From assembly GCA_036897625.1 (NCBI GenBank), contig JAYMTA010001193.1, forward strand, positions 1-21,272: a stretch of DNA of 21,272 nt, given 5' to 3'. The notes beneath the pieces are model-generated. The model was given only the letters and a program-made list of their open reading frames with translations, ran no database searches and had not been told where the DNA came from. The stretch comes from Pelargonium cotyledonis (taxonomy: Eukaryota > Streptophyta > Magnoliopsida > Geraniales > Geraniaceae). Shown here piece after piece: positions 1 to 10,092 of the stretch; the stretch's first letter is position 1, and each line of letters starts with the position of its first letter. The translations under genes were made by a program, and so were the position numbers.

Positions 1-1975
1 CTCCTACGTAGCTGCTCATTCTCAATCTCTAACCGAGCAACTACATCTCTAAACCTCGCAATATTGTCCAACTCAGTTTGCGCATGGATGGTAGAAGAAT
101 CAACCTGACGGAGGAGACGATCTTGGTCATCCTCTGGCGATGGCACCCCACGCTCAATCGCCTCATGTCGTGACTACCATGTCACTAAGTTCTCCACCTT
201 GCTTTGAAGTGCAGCTATCTGAGTCATAAGCTCGTGCGTAGAAGGTGTAGATGGTTGTGTCAGAGAGGATGAGGCTTCACGATCAGTATGAAGAGGTTGC
301 ACTGGGATTTGCAAAATAGACATGACGTCATAATATTCTGGAGCCATCCGGTTACCTTCACAATACGAGCATCGATTCGTTCGACATCCTCTTCAGTCAC
401 TTTCAACAAACCAATTTCTTCAATCTGTGAATAAACTTTTTCCCCAGTCAATGATGGCGGGGGACCCAAACACACAACACGATTACGCCTAAACTTCTTG
501 TTTGTACGAAACAGATGATCATGGGGAAAAACTTTCTATGATTGTCAAACCAAGATGTTTTACCGTGTTGCAGTTGGAAAGCCCATGTGTCTTCCATGCA
601 ATGCAGACAAGCAAGTTTCCCAGATGTCCCCCAACCAGATAACATTGAGTACGCTGGAAAGTCGCTTATAGTCCACATTAAAGTAGCCCTAAGCGTGAAA
701 TTTTGCTTCCGAGACACATCGTATGCAGCTACACTGTCTATCCACAATTCGTTCAACTCGTCAATCAACGGCTGCAAATACACATCTATTTTTTGTTTTT
801 GATTGCTTGGACCAGGAACTAGTGTCGTCAAAAACATAGTGGCCTCTTTCAAATACATCCACGGAGGCAAATTGTAAGGTGTGACAATAATCGGCCAACA
901 TGAGTATTGTTTTCCGCTTTGGCCAAATGGTTGAAAACCGTCAGTGCATAAACCCAACCTTACATTACGGGGCTCAGAAGCAAATTGTGTATGCCTATCG
1001 TTGAAGTGTTTCCATGCCTCAGAGTCACATGGATGACACATACTCCCCTCATCACACACATGGTCATGATGCCATGTCATATCGGCCGCAATAGCCCTAG
1101 AATAATAAATGCGTCTCAATCTAGGCTTTAAGGGAAAGTAGAACATCCTTTTACACGAAACAAGTTTATGTGTACCAGACTCCATACTTGTAGATGGATC
1201 ATGTCGTGACCGGGTGTTTCCAGGCTGAGATGGTTTGTTCTTGTACTGATCATGATTGCAAACCTTGCATGACGATAAATTGATATCCTCATTCCAATAA
1301 AGCATACAACCCGTAGGGCAACAATCAATTTTAACCACCGGCACGCCAAGCCCTTTCATCAATTTCTTGGTCTCATAGAAGTTGTCCACCATTTTATGCC
1401 CCTCTAGTAACGTATTCCCAAAAAAGTTTAAGGAGTGTATCATAACCTGCCTCTGACACTTGATTATCAGACTTGAACACCATAAGCTGCGATATGGTGG
1501 ACATCATTGACTCTTTCGACCCTGGGTAAAGAGGTTCATCTAACGCCCCTAGCATATCATAAAAGGCTTCAGCTTCCGAATTTGGTTCTTCTTCATTGGG
1601 AAGTTCAGGTGTGAAGGACGGACCCGCAACATTGAACACCATTTGACGAAGAGGGCTCATTGGTTCATTGCTCATGAACGGGTCTTGATACACATCACCA
1701 TAGCCTCCTCAACTTCTTTCAATTGTGGCTTCGCCATGGTTAATCCACTGTTCGTAATCCGGAGTGAATCCAAACTTGTACAAGTGAAATTTGACAATGT
1801 TTGGATCTTCGAACTGTAGATTGTTGCATTGCCTACATGGACATCTTACTTAAATCCCGTTCAAGAGTGTAGTTTGACTCTCGGCGAATGCCATGAACAT
1901 GTCGACTCCACGAACGAAGTGCTGGCTTATCAAACCACGTGCATCAATCCTCTTGTACATCCATTGACGATCCAT
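1..1975 (-). pseudogene. Decayed CACTA (En/Spm) TNP2-type transposase, internally deleted
   Basis: Read on the minus strand from the ATG at 1973-1975. The first part is a Transpos_assoc-type domain (MDRQWMYKRIDARG, then RCPCRQC, then HLYKFGF). A Transposase_21/TNP2 region follows at about 1420-530, with IDCCPTGCMLYW, MCHPCDSEAWKHF, RNVRLGLCTDGFQPFG, KQYSCWPIIVTPYNLPPWM, PGPSNQKQKIDVYLQPLI and WTISDFPAYSMLSGW. These are hallmark TNP2 blocks. The frame is broken by TAA at 1850-1852, TGA at 1709-1711, a frameshift near 1410-1440, a second frameshift in the homopolymers at about 522-533, and TAG at 174-176. After KKFRRNRVVCLGPPPSLTGE and YSQIEEIGLLKVTE the reading jumps to a different, coiled-coil-like tail (MTQIAALQSKVENL; ARLEIENEQLRR). 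The usual C-terminal half of the transposase is absent. No terminal CACTA repeat was found, and the left end runs off the window. The family is clear; the deletion-fusion is inferred. Confidence 0.9.
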
Positions 1976-2006
1976 GTGTTCTACGCTGTGTAGGACAAAC
2001 AATGTT

Positions 2007-2023
2007 TATATATATATATATAT
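2007..2023. repeat. (TA)n microsatellite
   Basis: An uninterrupted TA dinucleotide tract of about eight units just upstream of the transposase remnant. Confidence 0.85.
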
Positions 2024-3320
2024 TAGTATTCATGCCTTACAACTACGTACTTGTGATTGAAAGAACCTAACCCATTCAAAACGCCTTCAACACGTTACCT
2101 AACAACACAAGACTCGGCCGTAGTAATGTGCAAGTAGAAAATTCGGTAGCATTTCCCCGCGTTTCTTAGTGTACGCAATCAAGAAATATCAGCAAGGTTC
2201 ATATCGTTAAATATGAAACTAGACGATATTCATGTATGCACACCAAGAAAGATTGCAGAGAAATGAAACCGAATTAATCACATTCACAAAAGTACCAAAC
2301 CGAGTACGAATGCGCGGTAAAATGTTTACTATTGTGTTGTCAAACTGTCCATTTTAGACAATTCGATAACTTCTCATTTAGCATCATGAGAAAATTACCG
2401 AACGGACACTAATTAGAGTATCACGCATTCAATTATTATAAGTCTATCTTTTTCTCAAATAAGAAGTAATAAAACGAGTTTCACTCAATTGCTTCAAACT
2501 TGAGGTCATGTTCGCTTTTAATGTTTCAAACTCGAAACATGAGGACAAGATTGAATTGATTCGGAATATACAGTTCTAAAAACTTATACTGTCAAATACA
2601 TTTGTAGGATAACAATTGATGAAACCCTCATGAGTGTTTAGTCAAAAAGGATTTAAAAACAACACAACTTATCAGTGTCAAATTTTCCTCCTAATTAACT
2701 ACCACTCGCTCTAGCACTCCTTTCTTCCTTTACAAAACTACAAACATCCAGTGATAGTAAGATAATGGGAACATGAATCAAAGCCAAATGAGAATCATAT
2801 AAGATAAAGAAAAACAGTACATGCATAAGAATAAGAACTAGTTCAATAGTCTATTGTGTGTATAAATATACATCCCTAAAATCTTCTTCTATTAATTCTC
2901 TTTTTGTTCGAAAATGAGTTTCTATTAATTTGGAGACAGCAAGCAAGAATCAACAAATTGTTCTCTTATAATAAGACACAAAAGTAATTATTTGAGTGTC
3001 CTTGTTATAACATAAAGCTTTATAGTTTCTTATGTGCAAAAAGAACTAAGAGCTACAGAAGAACAAAAGAAGAATAAAGCCAAGAATACATTAACTCCTT
3101 TGCTCTATAGTTACAGAGTTAAGAGCTAGAAGAAGAGACAAGCTCTTGCCTAAACTATCTGGTAGATACATACATTATTTTCTTGTTTTGAATATCACTT
3201 CAGTCCAGTCACAATAGTGTTTTCAGTTTCTGAATTGACTCATCATGTTTTGGAACTTACTAGCTACCTAGCTATATGTGCACTACATACACAAGACTGT
3301 ATAGTAAATGCATTAGCTAG
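2024..3320. other. AT-rich stretch with no recognisable gene
   Basis: I read this on both strands for the missing first exon of the MYC-N gene (an expected W-x-Y-x-V-F-W block) and for a CACTA terminal repeat. I saw neither. The stretch may be part of a long first intron of the downstream gene plus the flank of the CACTA remnant. No RNA gene or coherent transposon structure stands out. Confidence 0.5.
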
Positions 3321-5046
3321 GTTAATTTGTGCATTAATTAACTGGATATTGGTTTGGGAAGATGGTTTCTGCAATTTTGCAGCATCCACAGCAGCAGCTG
3401 CTGAGGTGAGCAGCTCCGGTGGCGGTCCGGCCGCCGGCTCTTCAGTTTATGGCAACTCTTGTGAGTTCCAACAGTATCAAGGGTTTCAACCAGAGCTGTT
3501 CTTCAAGATGTCACATGAGATCTACAACTATGGAGAAGGGTATGTTTATATATCATACTTAACACTCAGATAGAGTTTGGATTACAAAAAATTGAACTGA
3601 GAATAGCTAGCATTATCTCAATTATTAGGTTTCTATTAATTAAATGATTATATAGTACGTAGCTGCTTAGCCGACAAATTGAAACACAGGAGCTTAATTT
3701 GCTGAATTAATGGTCATTGTGCAGTTTGATTGGAAAGGTAGCTGCAGATCACAGTCATAAGTGGATATACAAAGAACCAAATGATCAAGAAATCAACTTC
3801 ATATCAACTTGGCACAACTCAGCTGATTCTGTAAGAGACTACCTTATTTGATACCTCAAATTAATTACTACATACAATTGTAATAATTACGTTGTACACA
3901 TGTTTAAACTGTCTTGTACTAAAAACACCCAACCAACCATTCTTTCAAATTTGCAGCATCCTCGGACATGGGAAGCTCAGTTCCAATCTGGCATAAAGGT
4001 ACAAATTATACTTTAGCTTCAAATCTTTAGAGTACCAGGGTTGGCACAGCAGTAAAGTTGTTGTATTGTAACTCTGAAATCAGAAATAAAATAGGTTAAC
4101 AATTATGTTGTCTTCTAATCCTAATATCAAGAATAAGATTGACGCAATAGTAAAGTTGTTGTTTTGTAACCCTGATACCAAGAATAAGATGTTGACGCAA
4201 TAGGATGATTGTTGTCTTGTAACCCTGAGATCAGAAATAAGGTTGAGTGGTTGACACAACAAGAACGTTGTTGTCTTGTAACCCTGATACCATGAATAAG
4301 GTTGACAAAACAAGAAGATTGTTGTCTTATGATACTGATCAGATCATGAATAAGGTCACAATAGGAACGTTGTTGCCTTGTAACACTGATACCGGGAATA
4401 AGGTTGGGTACCGTCTCGAAACTGATGGAATCAATCCTTACATAGAGTAGATGCATTATTTGTTTTGCAGACCATAGCTTTAATAGCAGTGAGGGAAGGT
4501 GTGGTGCAATTGGGAGGAGTACACAAGGTGATTGAAGACCTGAGCTATGTAGTGTTGCTGAGAAAAAAGTTCAGCTACATAGAGAGCATCCCTGGAGTCC
4601 TGTTGCCACACCCATCATCTTCTGCATTTCCCTACAACCACCAGCTAGACCCATCAGCAGCAGCAGCAGCTTGGCACTTCCAATCCATGACCCAACCAAA
4701 TGCACCTCATGATCATCATCATCAATACTATCATGACTACATGAACCAGCAACCACCTCATCATGTACTGAAGATCACACCTTCCATGAGCAGCCTAGAG
4801 GCTCTCCTCTCCAAGCTCCCATCTGTCATGCCACCACCACCACCACCACAACCACCATCTTCAGGAGGGTTCTGTGAAAATGACCAGTATATGCAGCAGA
4901 TTAATAGGCCTAGCTTGGAGCTCATGGCCAAGGAGGAAGCTCATGGACATGATCAAGAACATGAAGAGGAAGTGGGAGAGGGTAGTAGTGGAGCTTCCAT
5001 GGCAGCTGCTTATCATAGCCATTTTCAGCATCAACCTGATATTTGA
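3321..5046 (+). CDS. MYC-N (bHLH-MYC_N) domain protein, RSS3/LHW-like; 5' exon missing
   Basis: Four exons are readable: about 3321 (or later) to 3539, then 3725-3830, 3957-3998 and 4471-5046 (TGA at 5044-5046). All junctions are GT-AG and in phase. The product runs NWILVWEDGFC, then ELFFKMSHEIYNYGEG, LIGKVAADHSHKWIYKEP, TWHNSADS, HPRTWEAQFQSGIK, TIALIAVREGVVQLGG, VHKVIEDLSYVVLLRKKF and SYIESIPGVLLPH. This is the central and C-terminal part of the bHLH-MYC_N fold found in RSS3 and LHW relatives, nuclear regulators that typically act with bHLH partners or JAZ proteins. Arabidopsis relatives are often labelled 'WNK kinase-related', but no kinase motif is visible. The C-terminal tail is low complexity, with an Ala run, His-rich stretches, a run of six Pro and an acidic patch; there is no bHLH domain. 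The domain's N-terminal exon, including the start codon, is not found. The acceptor before NWILVWEDG is weak: the nearest AG is at 3319-3320 and would add LICALI. The gene is either a partial view (first exon beyond the left edge) or 5'-truncated. Confidence 0.85.
4030..4405 (+). repeat. Degenerate minisatellite in the third visible intron of the MYC-N gene
   Basis: About seven imperfect head-to-tail copies of a 44-60 bp unit. The shared core reads GTTGTTGTCTTGTAACCCTG followed by ATACCA-GAATAAG. Copies begin near 4030, 4093, 4138, 4190, 4241, 4300 and 4354. Unit length and spacing vary, so the array is old or was built by unequal slippage. Open frames across it on both strands are repeat artefacts, not exons. 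It fills most of the intron between 3998 and 4471. Confidence 0.85.
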
Positions 5047-6742
5047 AGTAATTACTATAAATGTTGTATTTGCAGTGACAATTAATAGCCAAGCTATATA
5101 TATAATTATATAAAATGTTGGTACGTAATTAGTTACTGTAAGATCAATAATAATATAGGGAAGCAGCTAAGGTTTTAATTAGAATATTAATTTATAGTTT
5201 TGGTGTGTATTATATGGTAGCTAGCTTAGTTTCTGGAGAGTCTCATTTTTTTATTTTCTTTCTCAAATCCTAGATTTTGTACTGGTTATATTAATATTAT
5301 AGTATGTAAGATATTGTGGACGTACATGTTTAGTTCTAAAGACTGGTTTTGTCAGAACTAACTTAACGGAATAGAAGCAATAGTTATGCTAAACAGGAGT
5401 GCATATTCGTGTTTCAAAATTTTATTAAATTAAAGAAAAATAGTATTTTGTTGGTTGGTTACAATTTGCCTGGCAATTAGCTTAAATGTGAGTGACATAA
5501 TATAGACTACAAATTTCAAGATATCTGAGTTTTTTTTACGTGAAAGAGTTATGTCAAACTTTATGTACAACTCATATCTCATATGATTCTACTGATTGAA
5601 AGTCGATTGCGAAAATAGAATGGACTACCACATAAAATATCACTATATATATCTAACTCTAAGATCGAATCTATGTTACGTATGAATCTACTGCACTTTA
5701 TGCTTTTTTGATTCTATGTTGACAAAATTTTAAACTCTTTAATTTGTGCACTTTACTTTAGCCAGAGTACTAATATGGATTGAGTGGTATTTAAGCTATA
5801 ATTAACCTAACCCAAAACAAGGTGAAATGTGAATGAAGTTTTTCTTCACTAGACCTCAATTGACTAGAAGGAGACTATGCAACTTTAACAATCAGATAAC
5901 TTTTTGGCCTAAATGTCTGTAGACATTGCTTTGCAGATGACAAATAGTACCCAAACAAGCACTCATCCCTGCACGAAAATGATTCTTTAGTGACGTTCTT
6001 GATCAACAAGAGCTACCACAAGAGATTTCTACATAGTTGATTATATCATTTTCGTTTAGTTGTTTAACAATAATTTTGTGTATTTATTTTTATATTTTAT
6101 TAAAATGAGGCCGAGGTGTACGACCGGTTCCAGTTTTTATCACCGTGATGTTTTTTTTGTTTTGGTAGAAAAAGGTAGGGAATGCAACATGAGTACTTTT
6201 CAGGAGATCACCCATCTTAGTACAATTCTGCCCAAACATGTTTAATTGCGGGATTTTGATGGGATCTAGTGCATTAGTACTGGTATGATTGCATCCCAAC
6301 ATGATGATTTTTTTTATAGGGCGTTGAGAAGGGTTTGTACCTTGGCTACATCAAATGAATTAATTAACAGATTTTGTCACCCTTTTTATGACAAATTTGA
6401 AACAATTTTTGAATGAGTAGTCTTAAACAAAATTGGTTTATCTTTGAATGAGCATGAACACTACTTCTCCCACCGTTGAAGCCTTTTCCCTAAGATCATC
6501 CATTAGAGATTGTGTGGTTATAACCTAAATTCATCAACTCAAAAGCAGAGGAGTCAGTTTCCATGGTAATTTTAGTAGCACCAATATCCACACATTAAGC
6601 TAGGCCATCCAAAACTCAGCTATGAGATGATGATGTCACAATCTCTTGGAATATGCAACAATCCAAATTTTGCCATTAAGTATGCGACTTCACACAAAAA
6701 ATTAATTAACAGAACAGAAAAATGAAAAAAATGACCAGATTA
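5047..6742. other. Intergenic region between convergent genes; no gene seen
   Basis: The first 100-250 bases are presumably the 3' UTR of the MYC-N gene. Only weak AATAAT-type signals (near 5145-5155) are visible and there is no canonical AATAAA close to the stop. The rest is AT-rich. Short frames near 6060-6300 lack any recognisable motif. No transposon ends or RNA gene were identified. Confidence 0.5.
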
Positions 6743-6748
6743 TTTATT
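6743..6748 (-). terminator. Poly(A) signal AATAAA of the threonyl-tRNA synthetase locus
   Basis: The plus strand reads TTTATT, so the minus-strand transcript carries AATAAA about 107 bases after the synthetase stop codon at 6855-6857. The position and hexamer fit a near-upstream polyadenylation signal. In such AT-rich DNA the hexamer could occur by chance. Confidence 0.45.
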
Positions 6749-6854
6749 GTAACAGAACACTATTGAGCTATTAAACTTGGATCTAATGTATTGAATCTCC
6801 AAATTAACCATCCTCTTGTCATTGTAATGGACAATCCTAATCACAAACACAAAC

Positions 6855-8168
6855 CTAATGGAAGGCTGCAACTTCATCCCCGAAATGTTTGAGTACATCT
6901 TCAATGTTCATTTTTGTTTGGTTCAACTGATCTCTCACCTGGAATGAGAGAAGTCATGAATCAAATGAGTAAAATGACACGTTTTTTTTCATCATGTGAA
7001 TTATGCAAAATGCAATGATCGACAAGGTTGATATGGATGGGTCTGGAAAGAAGTATGCAATGATCTCTCGATCAGTAGAGAGAATATAGTGGAAGGGAAA
7101 ATGAATTGAATCCCGTCTAATCATATCATCCTTTCTGGTACATAAAATGTAATTCAGCCGGATGCAGGGATGATCGACAAGGTGATATTTATTCCAACAA
7201 GAAAAATGCATTTCAACAGACCCTGAAAGAATGTATACATCCATCCTTCCTATATACCAAACAAAGCCAACAATTAAATCATATTTCCGGAGACCTTTTT
7301 GACTATGCAAAATGCTCATGCCATGATACCAAGTACTATGGCAGGAAAAACCATGAGCATGTGGAGGGACAACTGATATTAGAATTGGTACTCTGCATAT
7401 TCTTCAAGATTCAGTGACTTGAAATTTAAGATTTTCAGAACATAACATGTGGATTCAAATAGGGTAGAGACAAAACCTGTCCAGTTCCGACTTCTTCCTT
7501 GCCAACCACCAGAATATAGTTGTACTGCGCCAACTGAGCTTCTCGTATCTGCAGGTAGCCAAAGTACGGCAAGTAAGCAGCATTATGAGATAACAAGCAG
7601 CATCCACACACAGAGGTGGCATTGGACGATAATTAATGCTAAAATGAGAGTTTTGAGGACACTCAAGAAGCACATTTTATTGGACCAATTGGAACTTACA
7701 AGGAACCATGGAAGTTCAAGAAGCAATTGTTTTATTACGAAAAATGTTAAGCCCTTTACAGAAAGGACTTTTGTTGCTGAGGACGGGAATTGTGAATTTA
7801 CCTTTTTCTTGATTGTTCTATCAGAAGTATCCACATCAACATAATATCCAGCTTTATGAATCTGCTCCTTCATCTACACAAATGCAAGTAAGAAAATGGT
7901 GATATAGGTTGATAAATTAAAAAATAATAATATTAACACTTTTCTATACTTCAAAGTAACTAGAGCTCAACAATAAAGAGTGCCAAAAAGTATATCCATT
8001 AGTGTAAACCTTACTCAACCATGCAATCAATTCAAAACTAAGCAGAAAGAAGCAGCCAGCTCTTAGTGTCATAAAGTAACGTGTAATTTCTTATACATGG
8101 TCAATAGTGTGAAGCATCATAATATTAAATTCTAGTTCACACAGCTGAAAGTCTCACTGCTAAAGTAC
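6855..8168 (-). other. Anticodon-binding domain exons beyond the premature stop
   Basis: Three exons downstream of the stop-bearing one: 7873-7802 (MKEQIHKAGYYVDVDTSDRT), 7548-7477 (IREAQLAQYNYILVVGKEEV, GTGQ) and 6938-6855 (VRDQLNQTKMNIEDVLKHFG, ending AAFH and TAG). This is the HGTP anticodon-binding domain. It is frame-clean, but translation that stops at 8253-8255 would not reach it. Between GTGQ and VRD the family usually has about four extra residues (V-S-V-R type), which are absent here. That is either a small deletion or an unseen microexon. Confidence 0.8.
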
Positions 8169-8789
8169 CTGTAGTGCATATTCGTGGGATTTCTCTGAGA
8201 CGGAACAAACAATAGCTTGGCATCGACTAAGCCAGAAGGGACATTTTCCCTTTTAGTGCTCTAAGAGAATAGCAAACATTCGCTCAACAGAACCGAGGAT
8301 TGCTCTGTGGATCATCACTGGTTTCTCTCTCTTGGCTTCATCCTCAGCTGAATAATACAGTTCAAAACGAGAAGGAAGCTGGAAGTCAAGCTGCAGCAAC
8401 AGATTGTGACATCTAGATTGTAATAACTCTCAACAGTAGAGTAATATTATGGGAAAATGGCAACAATAAAATTTAAGTGGATTGTAAAACCTGTAATGTT
8501 GCACACTGAAATTTCCTCTTCAAAGCATCAGACACACTAATATCTATCTTGGGTCCATAAAATGCACCATCTGCTTCATTTATCTGTACAGTATTACAGA
8601 AATATAACAAACCCATAATAAAGACGAAAAAGATTAGAGTGACAGAAACATCTCAAGAAGTGAAGATAACAATAAGAAGAGAGAGGAATGTCAAAATCCA
8701 ATTTGTAACCCTTGGGCTAAAAACTGGAATAACGAATTTCTCGAACCTGGAGATCTGATGTAAGCGGCAATATTCAAACTTTTTGAACA

Positions 8790-9440
8790 AAAATAAAAAT
8801 TTACACGATTTCCCTATATTTTTGTAAGGTGAGGTCCCATACTCCAGAAACTACAAAAGCTCTTCGAATCCTCCAAATTTGCATAGTGTTCTTTGTGACC
8901 TTCGAAGATCTTCATAGATTTTTCGCGTTCTTCGACGATCTACTTCTCACGCTCTTCAAGATTTTCATAGATCTTCCCAAACAACCACACATAAAATGGT
9001 AGCCAGATATCGATCCCCCTCCCACTTTGCCCGAGCATGATCGCTAAGGAGAAAGGGTGGACCCCCATACCAGAGAGTGTACAACCCGAGGCGTCTGGGT
9101 AGAAACACGTTGTTAATGTTGTCCAACAGCTTTTGTAGATCGAGGTGTGTGATTCACTCATTTCACAGTTTTCTTGCTTGTTCCTGATCGTACGGTCAAT
9201 GTAATAGAATTTTGAGAGCTCAAAATTTCGTGTATCATCATGGGGATTTTGAGATATTTAGAATCCCATAATATTTGAATTTTTTTTATGCATGCTTTAT
9301 TTTAATAGATTAATTAGCTCTATAGATCAAGTCTTATCCAAGGCTATTTCCTATTTAATTCTGAATCAACTCTTGTACCGCCCTGTGTAAAAGGTTTCTA
9401 TTCTACATCAATCTTAACAATAGAATTTCATGTCCTCTAC
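8790..9440. mobile_element. Unclassified insertion-like tract in a synthetase intron
   Basis: The intron 8584-9567 is unusually long and holds a tract with higher GC than its flanks. The tract includes imperfect repeats of CTTCGAAGATCTTCATAGAT-like units at about 8850-8970 and a palindrome AATTTTGAG-AG-CTCAAAATT at 9208-9227. The right part (TTGTACCGCCCTGTGTAAAA, then TTCTATTCTACATCAA) resembles the end of an LTR. I found no clear terminal repeats, target-site duplication or coding domain, so the class and exact ends are uncertain. Confidence 0.3.
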
Positions 9441-10070
9441 AACTCAAAAACTCAAGTGAAGCAAGATATGCAGGAACAGAGAGATAGAGTGAAGATGCAT
9501 ATAACCAGAGCTATATACAAAGATCAATTTATTAGCTTCAGTAGAAGGCAAGTCGGCATAAAATTACCTCCCATGGCTTACCGAACTCATTAAGTGCTTC
9601 AGTAAGAGCGGCCTCTGCTTTGTCCCATGTCTCTATAGTTCCTAAGAACTTCTCTGGCCTCTACAATACAGATATTGAACAAAATTACAATACAACATTG
9701 ATTGCATATTTACATTTCTTCTAATGCTATCCACAATTCCCCACACACACAACAAAATAGACCTAATTTCAAATAATAAGATCTATCCACACAGGCCCAC
9801 ACCAAACTGTGTACACCAAACCAAAGGAGGGTGTAAAGATGAACTCATATAATAGCATTACTATAAAAATATTTAATAGATAAATAGTTGAAGTGGTACC
9901 TAAGTTACAGCTCAAACTGTAATTTAGAACAGTGTTAAGTATATTCACCATGATTATACCATGATGAAGAACTAAACTACAACTTCAGTTTGGCTGTTGA
10001 TTATGCTGAGAACTATCAAGTCAACTAAGAGGGTTCAGTTATGCCCATTTCAAGTTTTAAGATACTATTA

Positions 10071-10092
10071 TGTGTGTGTGTGTGTGTGTGTG
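10071..10092. repeat. (TG)11 microsatellite
   Basis: A perfect TG tract in the intron between synthetase exons 13 and 14. It is likely length-polymorphic. Confidence 0.9.

Noticed and set aside
542..802. Plus-strand open frame over the transposase
   Set aside because: Antisense shadow of the TNP2 coding region with no motif of its own.
448..1443. A functional TNP2 transposase
   Set aside because: Upstream and downstream domain parts are in other frames or behind stops, and the C-terminal half is missing.
4080..4456. Open frames on both strands across the third visible intron of the MYC-N gene
   Set aside because: They read through the minisatellite and repeat the same peptide several times; they are repeat artefacts.
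3321..5046. Annotation as a WNK-type protein kinase
   Set aside because: The database label for relatives is misleading. No glycine loop, HRD or DFG motif is present; the sequence matches the MYC-N domain.
6954..7319. 121-residue minus-strand frame
   Set aside because: Lies in the last synthetase intron, has no recognisable domain and a random-looking composition.
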